A stretch of DNA of 24,137 nucleotides. Origin: Persebacter sp051008975. Its GTDB lineage: Bacteria; Pseudomonadota; Gammaproteobacteria; Tethybacterales; Persebacteraceae. The notes under the pieces were generated by a model. The model had not been told where the DNA came from. It was given only the letters and a program-made list of their open reading frames with translations, and made no database searches. The DNA is taken from positions 1 to 24,137 of the forward strand of contig JBPCXA010000059.1 in assembly GCA_051008975.1 (NCBI GenBank), given 5' to 3'. A program made the translations under genes and the position numbers. Positions 7,899 through 19,800 of this stretch are shown here, piece after piece (the first letter of the stretch is position 1; each line of letters opens with the position of its first letter).

Positions 7899-10800
7899 AT
7901 GGTTTCGGTATTTTCTTTCAGGTATTGGGCGGCGGCGTTGCGGCGCGTTCGGGGCGCGGCGTTTTGGGCGGCGTGCGGGACGGCGGTGCTGTCGGTTGGC
8001 GGCTTGTCGGCGGATTCGCGGCTTGCCGGGTCGGCGGACGGCGGTTTTTTGTACAGCGAATATTTGCGGGAATCGGCGGGCGGCGGCAAAGAGGTCGGCG
8101 GCGGCGGTTTTGTCGCCGGCAGTTTTGTGGTGGATTCGGGTCGTTCGGTGCTGTGGGCGGACGGACGGCGGGTGGCGGACAAAGTCGGCGAGGCGATAGA
8201 CGGGTTGCCGTTGCGGACGTGGCTGATGGATTATTATTTGGCGGAGAACGCCGATATTTCTTCGCGCTGGCGGGAGAGTGTCGCGCGCACCGGCTGGGAT
8301 TTGGCGGCTCTGGCGGTGGACGAAACGGTGATGGCGGCGACGGCGGGGGCGGCGCGACGCGGCTTTATTCGCAACATAGAAGTGGATTTGCAAAGCGAAC
8401 TCGGCGGGCGATTCGCGCAGGCGGGATTGAATGTTTTGGGGGCGTTTCGGGAGACGGCGGACGACGCTTTGGCGTGGCAGTTGCGCGGCTATGCGGGGAG
8501 CGGGCGGCAGGGCGGCAACGCCGGGCTGATATACCGCCGCGCGGCGGGCGGAAATTTGCTGGGCGTCAATATCTTCACCGATTACGAGACGTACGAGGAC
8601 GAGGGATTTTGGCGGTGGTCGGCGGGCGGCGAGGCGCGTTCGCCGTGGCTGGATTTGTTTGCGAATTATTATGTGCCGCTCAGCGACGATTTAATCCGCG
8701 ATACGGCGGACGGCGGGCGGACGGCGACTTACACGGCGGGCGGCTATGATTTGGAGTTGAATGTGCATTCGCCGAAACATCCGTGGCTGGTGGGGGTGGC
8801 GGAATATTTCGTGTGGGAGGGCGAACACGGGCGGGAGGACGACGAGGGATACCGCGCGGGTTTTCGGATTCAGCCGCGCACCGCGCCGATTATTTGGGAG
8901 TTGACATATCAGGAGGGCGAGGACGGCGATCAAATCGGCGGGCGGGTTTCGTATCTCCACAAATTCGGGGCGGAATATGCGGGCGGAAGGTCGCCGGAAT
9001 TTAACGCGCGCGACTGGTTTTTTGCGCCGGTGCAGCGGGAATATTCGCAGCGGATTTATACCCAAGATATTACGGCGCCCGGTTCGATTCATCGGCTGGT
9101 GGGAATCGTTTCGGCGGATTCAGCCGAAACATTGGGCGGGGCGGTGGTTTTGCTGGATTTGCCGACGGCGGCGGGTGCGGCGGCAAATTCTCCGCTGACG
9201 AGTTTGCAGATTACCACCGAGACCGGCGGGGCGTTTAGCGCGGTGAATTCTTTGTCTTTGCTGTCGGTGGTTTTGAGCGGCACTTTGAGCGGCGCGTCCG
9301 TGTCGGAGAGGGTGGAGGAGTTGCCGTATCGGTTGCCGCTGCTTTCCGCGACTTTGCAGACGGACAATTCGCGGGCGGTTTTGGAATATGGAAATGACGG
9401 CGACGCGTCTTTCGGCACGGTGCGCCTCGGCAGCACGGCGTATATCAATCAGCTGACGATTTCGCTGATACACGGGACTTTGTCGGTGGCGGCGAGCGGC
9501 ACTTTGGATGTGGAGACGAACGACACAACTTTGCGGCTGGCGGCGGGCGCGGCGGCGGTGTTTCAATTGATAGAAATGACCACCGACGCCGCCGCTTTGG
9601 CGACGGTGATTCTTATTTCCAGTTCGGCGGACGATGCGGTGCAGGTGGAGACCGTGAACGGCGTGGAATCTTTTAACTGCGATACTCCCGTCACGCCCGG
9701 ATCGCAACTGCAGAGGGACTGCCTTTTGGAGCCGCTGGTTTTGGCGCTTAATAATTCGTATGCGCCGCCGTCCGGCGCTTCCACGCTTACCGCCGGAATA
9801 TCGGTGAATCGGATTAATGTCGGGTATCGGGAGGAGACGGCGCCGGACATTTCCGCGACTTTGGCGTCCGTGCAAATTTTCGGCGGCGACGGCAGCGCGA
9901 CTTTGTCGGTGGTCGGTACCACGCCCCAGACATTGTCGTTTGACACGGACACGGGCGGATTGATGCTGGCGGGAACTTTTCCGACGGGGACGAATTTGGC
10001 GACGGTGACGGCGACTTTGACGGTGGCGGCGATGGAGACGGTAACGGTTGACCCGCAGACGGTTTCTTTGATTTTGACCGTGGCGGTCGGGCAGTTTCCG
10101 ATTACGCCGATTGGGGCGACATTTACCGACGGCGCGCCGCCGGGCGGGAATTTGCTGGGTAATCCGTACGGCATTACCGGTTTTGTCGGCGCGAGCAGTA
10201 CTTTGGCGTCCATCCGCCCGACGGGCGGCGTCGGCAACGACGATGCGGCGAACTATACCTACACCCTTGACGAAACGGACGGAAACAAATCTTCCCAACT
10301 TACGGTGGATTCGGACGGCGCGATTATTTTGGAGGACGCCGATTCGGACGGCGATGATGCGCCCGACGCTTATGCTCGCGACCAAATATTAAGTATCGCG
10401 GTCGCCGTGAACGATCTTGCCTCCCTGCCTTCGGACGAGCGGACGGCGCCGGTTACGTTGAGTTTGTTCGTGAGCGTCGTGGTAATTAATACGCCGACGG
10501 TGACGGCGGATGTCGCGTCTACTTTGGCGGCCGGGGACGGGAGCGCCGCTTTGCCGTATCAGGTGGATCGTTCGGACGGCGAATTGGCGACATTCACGCC
10601 GCGCGGCGGCAACGTCAGCGGCTATGAGTTCACGCTGGAATCCGGCGGCAATCGCAACGCGTTTGCGTTAATGACGACGAACAACCCGACCGCGCAAGAG
10701 GGCGCGACTTTGCGCTTTGCGGACGATGTTTTGCCGACCAGCGACGGGATTTACGAGGCGCGGGTACGGGTGCATGAACCGAGCGCGTCGAACGATAATG

Positions 10801-13800
10801 CTTCGGTGATTACGTTGCGGTTTATGGTGGACGCCCCGGAAGACGCTTTGGCGGCGTTTTTGGCGGTGAATTCGGATTATGACGACGCCGGGCTTTCGGT
10901 GACGCGGGTGAACAATACGCGGGTGCGGGTGGGATATTTGGAAACGCGCGCGCCGGCTACCGGGACGCATTTCGCGGTATTGACGATTGAGGGCGGTTCG
11001 GGCGGGGGCGTTCGGACTTTGGAGGGAACCGCGCCGGCGGATCATCCGTTGATATTTAACGCGGGCAACGGGCAATTGCGGCTGGCGGCGAATGTATATG
11101 CGGCGGAGGTGACGGTCGATTCGGCGAGTTTGACGGTGCAGGTGGCGGATACGGCGATCGGGCAGACGCTGACTGTGACGGCGGCGGTGACGGTGGTCGG
11201 CGAGGCGTTGTCTTCGCTGACGGCGGGCTTTGCTTCGTCGTTTTCGGGGAGCGGCGCGACAAGCGGCAATCCGCTGCGGGTTACCGGGAATTTCACCGTG
11301 GACGTGACGGTGGCGACTGTGCAGGTCGGCGGCGGCGACGAGGATTATTCGTACACGTTTGACACGTTTGCGAACAGCGGTTTGACTTTTATTACTACTT
11401 CCCGCGAAGTTATTTTGCCGCAGCGCACCGCCGCGCATTACGCCGGGGAAGAGTTTGCGATAGAAATCACCGTAATGGACGGTCATGACTCCGGGACGCC
11501 GGAGGTGTCGCTGACTTTGTATGTTTCCGTCGTGGCGATTGATTATGACGATTTGGAATTGACTTTCGCCAGCGAGTTGCTGGTCGGGAGCGGGGTGCAG
11601 AATGATCCGTATGAGACGAATCGGCGGCGGGAGAATCTGGCGACATTTACGCCGCGCGGCGGTTCCGGTACGTACACGTATTCGGTCAACGATCCGCCGT
11701 TCGAGATTGACAACAACGGCATTTTGGGCTTTACCGGCGACGAGTTGCCGACTCCGCCGCGCGTGTATATTGCGAGCGTGACGGTGACGTCGACGGACGG
11801 CAACGGCGCGACAATTGAGACCGCCACGGAGCGGGTGTATGTGGATATCGGGGTTGCGCCGGTGCTGGACGCGGAGTTGGCGATTGTCGGCGGATATAAC
11901 AACGACGCGGCGGCGGCGCGGATTTCGGTGACGCGGACGGCGGGCGGCGGCTTGCATATATTGATGCACGAGGCGTTGTCGTTTCCGATTCCGAATCCCG
12001 CGTTGTCGGTGTTCGCCACTTTGCTGCTGGATCCGGACGAGGCGACCGCCGAGGGGACGGTCGTCGTTAATGTGGATTCGGCGGCGGGCGAGGAGGTCGT
12101 GGATTTTGACGGCACGGACGGAATGAATCCGGGAGAGGGTGTCGCCATTTCGTTCGCCTTGAATACGGATAATTCCTTTTATGCGGACGGGGCGGCGGCG
12201 GCGGGCGAAACGCGGACGGTGACGGTGACCGTTGATTCCGACCACGACGATGTGCAGGTGCAAAATGTGTACACGATTGACATTTCGGTCGCGGCGATTC
12301 CGCCGGTCGTTTTTGATGTCAGCGGGGACGCGGGCATACCGCAGGGCGGCGCGCCGAATACCGATCCGCATCCGGTTGACGGGTTTATGGAGGAATCCAG
12401 AACGCTGGCGATTCTTTCGGCGTCCGGCGGGGTGGGCGAAGACGCCGCCTTGGGGACCGGATATACGTTCAACGTCGCCGAGTATTTCAACGCGGACGGC
12501 TCGATTACCCCGGTGCGGCTGATGCTGGAAGATCGCGGCGACGGCACGGCGGCGATTGTATTGGTGGATCAGAATACGGGAGGATACACCACCACCAGCA
12601 CCAACAGCAGGTTCGGGTTTGACATCCGCGTCAACGATGTTGGCACGTACGCGGATCGGACGGAAGTCACCGCTTTTGTGGTTTGGGTGCGGGTGACGAA
12701 CATCATCGCGCCGCCGCTGGTGGCGAATGTGACGGCGATCGGCAACTTCATTCTCGGCGGGGCGGGGAGCGAGACGGATCCGTTTTTGCTGGCGGAGGGG
12801 GAGGTCGGAGACGGAACGCAGCCGATTGCGGGAGTAGACGCCAACGGCGGCAGCGGCGGTCCGATTGCGGTGGACATTTTCGGCGACCCCGGTATTTTCT
12901 CGCTGGAAGATATTTCCGGCGGCGCGGCCGGTCGGGGGATTCATTGGACGGCGCCGGACGCGGGTTTGTATATTCTTACGTTGTCGCTTTCCGAGGCGAG
13001 CGTGGACGATATTTTGACCACGGTATATTTCCGGGTGAATCCGCCGTTGGCGGTGGAGTTGCGGAGCAGTTTGGGGCGGGAGACGGCGACGGCGAGTACG
13101 CTGTTTATTTTGACCAGCGATATTGCGGCGGACGCGGGAGTGGCGACTTTGGCGGCGTCCGGCGGCGACGGTACTACGTATACGTTCGCGGTGGACACCG
13201 AGGACGGCGATTTGCAACTGGACGTCGCCGCCGGGGTGATTTCGTTTGACCGGGCGCAGACGGCGATAGGAAATCATGTGATTACGGTGGATGTTTCCAG
13301 CGGCGGGCAGGTCGGCACGTTTTCGGTGGAAATCAGCGCGGTTTCGGCGTTGTCGTCGAGCATCACCGTCAACGCCACCGTGGAGTTGGACACCAGCGGC
13401 GACGACGATTTATATGTATATGACTACGCCACGCGGGAGCCGCTTACCGGGGATTCGGTGCTGACGATTGTCGCGCAGGGAGACGGGATCGCCGGGGACG
13501 CCCCGTATACGTACGAGCGAATCGGCGCGGACGCCGGGCTGCGCGTGGAATCGGCGAATAACGCGGCGATTGACGGAAATCAGGGGGTGGTGGAATTCAG
13601 CCGCCTGCCTTTCGGGGGGAGTAGGCAGACGATTACGGTGCGCGTTACCGGGCTTTCGGGGCAGACGCTGGATGTGACGGTGACGGTTTCCAATAACGGT
13701 CTGCCGCCGGAGAACGAGGCGGTGCCGTCGCTGATTTATCGGACGCAGAATCGGTATTTCGGTTCGCAGGCGGAAAGTATTCAGTTGACGGTGCAAAACG

Positions 13801-16800
13801 CCGGCAACTTCGCCCAGAGTCAGGAGACGGAATCTTGTTTGCCGGCCTCGTCCGTCTTGTGCGACACGTACGAGTTCATTGACCAGAATACCGACGAACG
13901 GCTGCAGGCGGTCGCCGGATCTTTCGCCGAAGGTACGTTTTCCTTTGCGAATTTGAATCGTTTCCGCGGCGATACGCCGTCCAACGAGCGGGTGACCGTG
14001 CGGATTCGCGGATTTGACGAAAGCGGAAGCGACACTTTGGAATTCGGGACGGTGGCGGTGACTTTGGATGTTTTTGACGCGCGGCTGGACGGCCACGGCA
14101 ACGACGAAGGCGAGTTCGGCAAGGACGGCGCGAGCGACTTCCGGGCGTATGACTACGGCGGCGTGTTGACGGTGACCGGGGATGTGGATTTGCCGGTTTC
14201 GGCGACGGTGCTGGGAACTTTTTATCTGGACGCGGTCGGCGGCGAATCCCGCCTGTCGGTGCATATTGAAGACGGCGGAATTTTGGAGTTGACGACGGCG
14301 GATTCGGGCGCGACGGTGCTGCAATTCGCCGGTTTTGCCGAGGCGGATGTGCGCACGGTCGCCGACATCGCGGGCAATTTCCGGACGACGATCAGCATTT
14401 TCGGGGACGGCGACGATCCGGGTTCCCTCGCGCAGGACGACGCGACTTCCGCGCCGATTTCCCCGGCGTCCGTATTCGTGACCGTGTCGCGGCTGGTTTG
14501 CGCGCGGACATTTGATGTTGATTCCACGAACCTGGACGATTTGTTTGGCAACGGCGGCATCTCCACGGTGTATCTGCACGATTTTGAGAACCGCCGTTAT
14601 CTTACCCAGGATGCGGGGGCGCGGACGTTCAGTTCCAGTCCTCCCGAGGACGGGGGGGCTGACCCGGACCCGGTTTCGGGGCGCGCGCTGCAGAAGGGGG
14701 ATATTATCACCGCCGCGCCGGACGGTACCGCCGACCCGCTCACCGGCGTGCAGGGAATCGCGCATGCCTTCCGGGTATTCAACGCGGGCGGGGGCGGAGC
14801 CCTTAATGTTGTGCGGGAAGTTCTGGAACCGGAATGTTCTACGACCGACCTCGCCGCCAATGTTCTCGACGGCGGCGGCGGCAACGCGTTTATGGACGCC
14901 GAATGGAATATCGTAAGCGACGGCGACAGATTGGCCGCCGCGCTGCGGTATACGGGCAGACCGTATTTCCGTCCGCTGGGGCCGCTCGCGGCGGTTTTGC
15001 AGCCCGCGCTGGACGACGGCACTCCGCCGACGGCGTTGAGCGGCGACGGGACGGCGGCGAATGATCCGCTGCTGATAACTTCGGATTTGACGGACGCGCA
15101 GAACGCGGTGGCGACTCTTTCGCTGGGCGGCGGCACCGGCGCGTATGAATTGACGATACTCAACGACGAAACGGAGCTGGGAATCGGTACGAGCGGGTCG
15201 GAACGCGCGATATTCTTCCTCGTGACGCAGACGGTGAACGCGTCGCATTCGCTGACCGTGCGGATCGTCTCCGGCAGCGAGGACGAAAATGCGCCGATAG
15301 AATTTGAGGTGTACATTTCGGTGCAGGTCTCGCCTTTGGAGGCGGATTTGCAGCCCGCCGCCGGGGGGACGGGAACCGGGACGAGCGGGGATCCGTTTTT
15401 GATTTCCGGGAATGACGCCGCCGCCGGGGATGTCGCCGCGTCCGTCGCGGTTTTGGGCGGCGGCGGGGCGGACGCGCGGACATTCACCCGCGTAGGAAAT
15501 TCCGCCGATTTGTCGGTCAGCGCGGACGGCGAAATTGAATTCGCCGCCGATCGCGACGGTCTGCTGGATTTGATCATTACGGTGCGAATTGCGGGCGCGC
15601 CGGGAGTCGCCCTTGTTTCCGTCACCGCGAATTTTAGAGTGTTGGAGGCGTTGCGCGTGGCGGCGGCGAGCGATACGTACGCCGGTTCGGGGACGGAAGG
15701 CGATCCGTTTGTCGTGCCGTATACGCCGCAGGAATTTATTTCGCTGGAAGCGCTGCGCAACAGTATTTTGGCGACGGTGGTTTTGTCGGGCGGGACGCCG
15801 TCGTATACGTACGCCGAATCGACCACCGTCGAGGTCGACCCGACGGTATTTGTGACCACATTTACGCGGGACGGCGATACGTTTATATCGTCCATCACGG
15901 CGTATATCGGCGACGAGAACGACGGCGATTTTGACATTACGCCGCGCGCGGACGGGGCGGGCGTGGAAGTGCGGCGCGAAGATTTGTTCGCGTTTTTCAT
16001 CGGCGTGACGATGTTTGAGATGTCCTTGTCGGACGACGGCATAGACGAAATGCTGCATTCGGTGTATTTTGATTTTCGTCCGCCGCAAGTGCGGGCGGAG
16101 ATTGTGCCGTCCGGCGGGCGCGACGGCAGCGCGGCGAATCCGCTGTTAATTCCCGCGCGGGATGCGGCGTTCGGGGCGGCGGTGGCGACGATACAGGCGG
16201 ACGGCGCGCTATATTTCGGCGAGCGGGCGGTCGGCGAAAGAACCGGCGGCGTTGTCACGTATCCCCCCAATGATTTGCTCGGGCCTTTCAATCCTTCCGT
16301 AATTGTCGGCGGGATTACGATCACGAATATTCTCCCCGCCGAAGAGATGCCGGTGCAATTCGCGGACGCCGTCCTGCTGGAAGATCCCGACACCGTGAAT
16401 CCGCTGGTCGTGGGCGCGGACGGAATCGTATATTTGCGGCTGGCGGGCACCCAAGGCGACGAGGTGGCGGACGCGGACGCGGAGACGGTGTATACCTTGA
16501 CGGTGGCGGCGGGCTGGGGCGCGGCGTATTACGGGCTTTCGCTGTCGGTGGCGAACGGTCTGGCTTCCATATTTACGAGCGTGCGGACCGAGACCAACGG
16601 GGATAAAACCACTCTCACCATTTACGTCCCCCGCCTCGGCGAGTTGCGCGATTTGGTTACTTTGCATTTGCAGATAGACGAATCGGACGGCGTTTGCGTC
16701 GCGTCCGCCGCCGATTTTGTCGTGCCGGTGGTGGCGGCGGACGATATTCCGCGCAATCCGACCGCGAGTACCGCGCGCTATTATGTGGACGACGGTTCGG

Positions 16801-19800
16801 ACGGCGCCGCGACGGTGACTTTTGACTTTCGGCGGGCGGGTCCGCCGGATTCGCCGGGGAACTACACGCGATTCCTGCTGCATTACCGCGAAGAGTTCGG
16901 CGGCTGGTATTACAACGCGGCGCGAATTTCCGAGGGCGTTTTCGGCGGACCGCGCGCCCTGACCGGCGGCGAGCGGGTGGTGCAATTCACCGAACCGTTT
17001 AACGCGAACGCGGGCGGCACTCCGGCGGCGACTTTGACGGTGTTTATTGACGAAAACGCGGCGCGGGCGGGCGAGGCGGAATATTTGTATTTCGGGCGGC
17101 GGGTGGCGGCGGGCGGATGTACGCCGGCGGACGGCAACTTCGCGTATTTCACGGGTTTCGCGGACGGGACGACCGGCGGCGGGGCGGGGGTGACCTTGAT
17201 TTCGGAGTTTGACGGCGACGGGACTTTGGAAAATCCGTTCCTCGTGCCGTTTAATGTCGCGCGGGATTTAATGGCCGTGGCGGAAATTTTCCCGGCGGTC
17301 GGCGGCGGCGAAATCAATTCGTATACGATAACCGTCGTCGGCGACGAGGAGGAATTGCGGTACAACACCACGAATGTCGGACAGTCCGGCGGCAATGTCG
17401 TGACGCGGGAGGAACTTCGCATGTCCATCCGCACGCCGGCGGGCGAGTATGCCGTGACTTTGCGGGTGGACGCCGGGGGCGATTCGGTTTTGCTGACCGC
17501 GTATGCGCGGGTTTTGCCGGATTTCGGGGGGCCGCTGACGGCGTCGGTGGTGACCGAGTTGCCGATTTTGTCGGACGGCGCAATCGCCGCCGGGGTCGAC
17601 GACCATAATATGGACGGCGCGGTTTTCGCCTATGTGCAGGCGAGCGGCGGCGACGGGACTTACACCTATTCGCGGGTCGGCAGTCCGCATCTGAATCTGA
17701 TCGTGGGCGAACAGACCACGGGCAGAGACGGCGGCGCGAATATCGGCTGGGTGCAGGCGCAGGATCAGTATAACGGCAACCGGCTGATCGCCTCGGTTAC
17801 CGTGTTTTACAGCGGACAGCACACCATCACCGTGCGGGTGCAAAGCGGTTCCGAATTCGTGAGCATTACGGTCGCGGTGAACGCGGACGGCGATTTGCCG
17901 CGGGTGGCGGGGGTGTACAGTCCGTTTATTGACGACGAATTGGACGGCGGCGACCGCGGGGCGGGTCCGGTTATCGGTCTGACGCCGGACAATCCGGTGC
18001 GAGTCGCGGCGGAAGTGGTGGCGGACGGCACGTCGTTCGGCGTCCCCGGCGCGGGCCGGCATATCGCGGTGCTTCGTTTGGAATCGTATTTTTCGGTCAA
18101 CGACGTCACCGTGGAGGTGCTGAACGACAATACGAAAAACTCCCCCCGGGATTTTCGGGCGGACATCGGCGCCGCCCCGCTGGAGTTCGTCAGAACCACC
18201 CGCCAGATACCGCCGCTGTTCAACCGGTTTCCGATAGACATCGAAGCGCGGAGAATCACCATTCACGCCATTACCGTGCTGATCCGCGACGACGGCGGCA
18301 ATCAGAATTCGCTGCAGCCGAACGGGGACTACGACTTCACGGTGCGGATTATGCGGGGCGGGGAGACCGCCAGCGTCACGGTGTATACGCGGTTTTATTC
18401 CCGCGCGGAACTTTCCGCGACGGTGCTGTCGGAGTTTCCGACTCTCGCCGCGCGTCTGCCCGCCGCGGACGGGGGGGAATTCGCGGGCGAGACGACGGAC
18501 GTTTTGCGGGTGCCGATCGCCCGCGTTTTGCACGGCGCGTTTATCGCGACAATTTCCACTTCGGGCGGGGCGGATCCGGTGACGCTGTCCACCTCCGAAG
18601 AACTCGTTTTGGGCGCGCGCCTGTCCCCGGAGTTTTCCGGGCGTCTGGCGAAAATCCGCTTTAATAGCCCGCCGCTGCCGGGGATATACGCGCGCACGGT
18701 GAATATTAACGGCGCGGGACGGGACGGCGGCGGCCCCGACGAATTTGGCTTCAACGACGCCGGATTGAATACGACCGTGCGGGTGGATGTGTACGCGCCG
18801 GGGACGGCGGCGGCGTCCGAATCCCCGCTTGCCGGCGACGGTTCGGATAATTCGCCGTACGAAATCGCCGCCGCCAGCGCGTTCGCGGATGCGCCGCTGG
18901 CGACACTATTCGCCGCCGAAGGACTGTACACGGCGGACAGTTGCGCGATTTCCGGGTCGTCCTCCGATTTGCAAATTTCGCCCGATTGCGTCGTGTCGTT
19001 CGCGGATTTCCGCGGCGGAAATGCGGCGGACTACGACATCACCGCGCAGGTTAATTTCCAAGGCGAGGAAGTTTTGCATACCGTGTACGTACGCGTGGTC
19101 GTCGATGCGGGCGCGCCGGTTTGCGTTGCGACTACCGAAAATTTGGTGTTGCCGATCGTGCAGACCATCCCGTCCGATACGCTGGGAAGTATCCGCTATC
19201 GCGTCGATCCGGATTCCCTCTCGGCGAATACCGGGGACGGCGGACCGGTCGTCGACGCCGACTTCGCTTCCGGCGGACTGTACGCGGTCTTTTATGTGGA
19301 CGAAGAAATGGCGGGCGGCGACAATTTGGGAACCGGCGACGGACAAATCGCCGGCTCCAACACGCTGACCGTCGGCTGGTATTATTCCTATCACGATTCT
19401 TCGCAAACGGAATCTTTCGGCGCGTTTCCCAGCATAGAACTCGGCGGCAGCCAAGCCGCGCCGCTGCCGCCGCTGGCGCGGATTTTGGAATATCGCGGAC
19501 CGATCGGGGCGGCGACGGCGACCGCGACTCTGACCGTGTTTGTCGACGATTCGCTGCCGCAGGACGATCGCGGGCGCGTGTATTTCGGCGTGGAAGTGGC
19601 GGCGGGTTCGCGATGCCAGTCCGATGATTTGGTGCCGTATTTGGATTCGGACGCGGGGACGACGGACGGCGGCGGCGTTTCGGTTCCCGATCCGCTGTCG
19701 ACGGAGATTGTCTCGCAATTCCACGGGGGCGGGCCGGTTTCGCCGTCTTTGCCGATTCGGATTCCGCTTTCGCAGGCGGGCGGCAATCTGGCGACGCTGC

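Noticed and set aside
14652..14658. G7 tracts inside gene B (also 18471-18477) as coding phase-variation sites
   Set aside because: Seven Gs is short and expected by chance in a GC-rich, Gly-rich gene of 14 kb. The frame stays intact.
10668..16088. Very long antisense open frames (for example 10668-13277 and 13410-16088, also 3981-6233 and 18906-21347)
   Set aside because: They are Arg/His-rich mirror frames of the GC-rich passenger, which rarely uses TTA, CTA or TCA codons. They show no domains, and the + strand frame has clear repeats and a conserved protein family.
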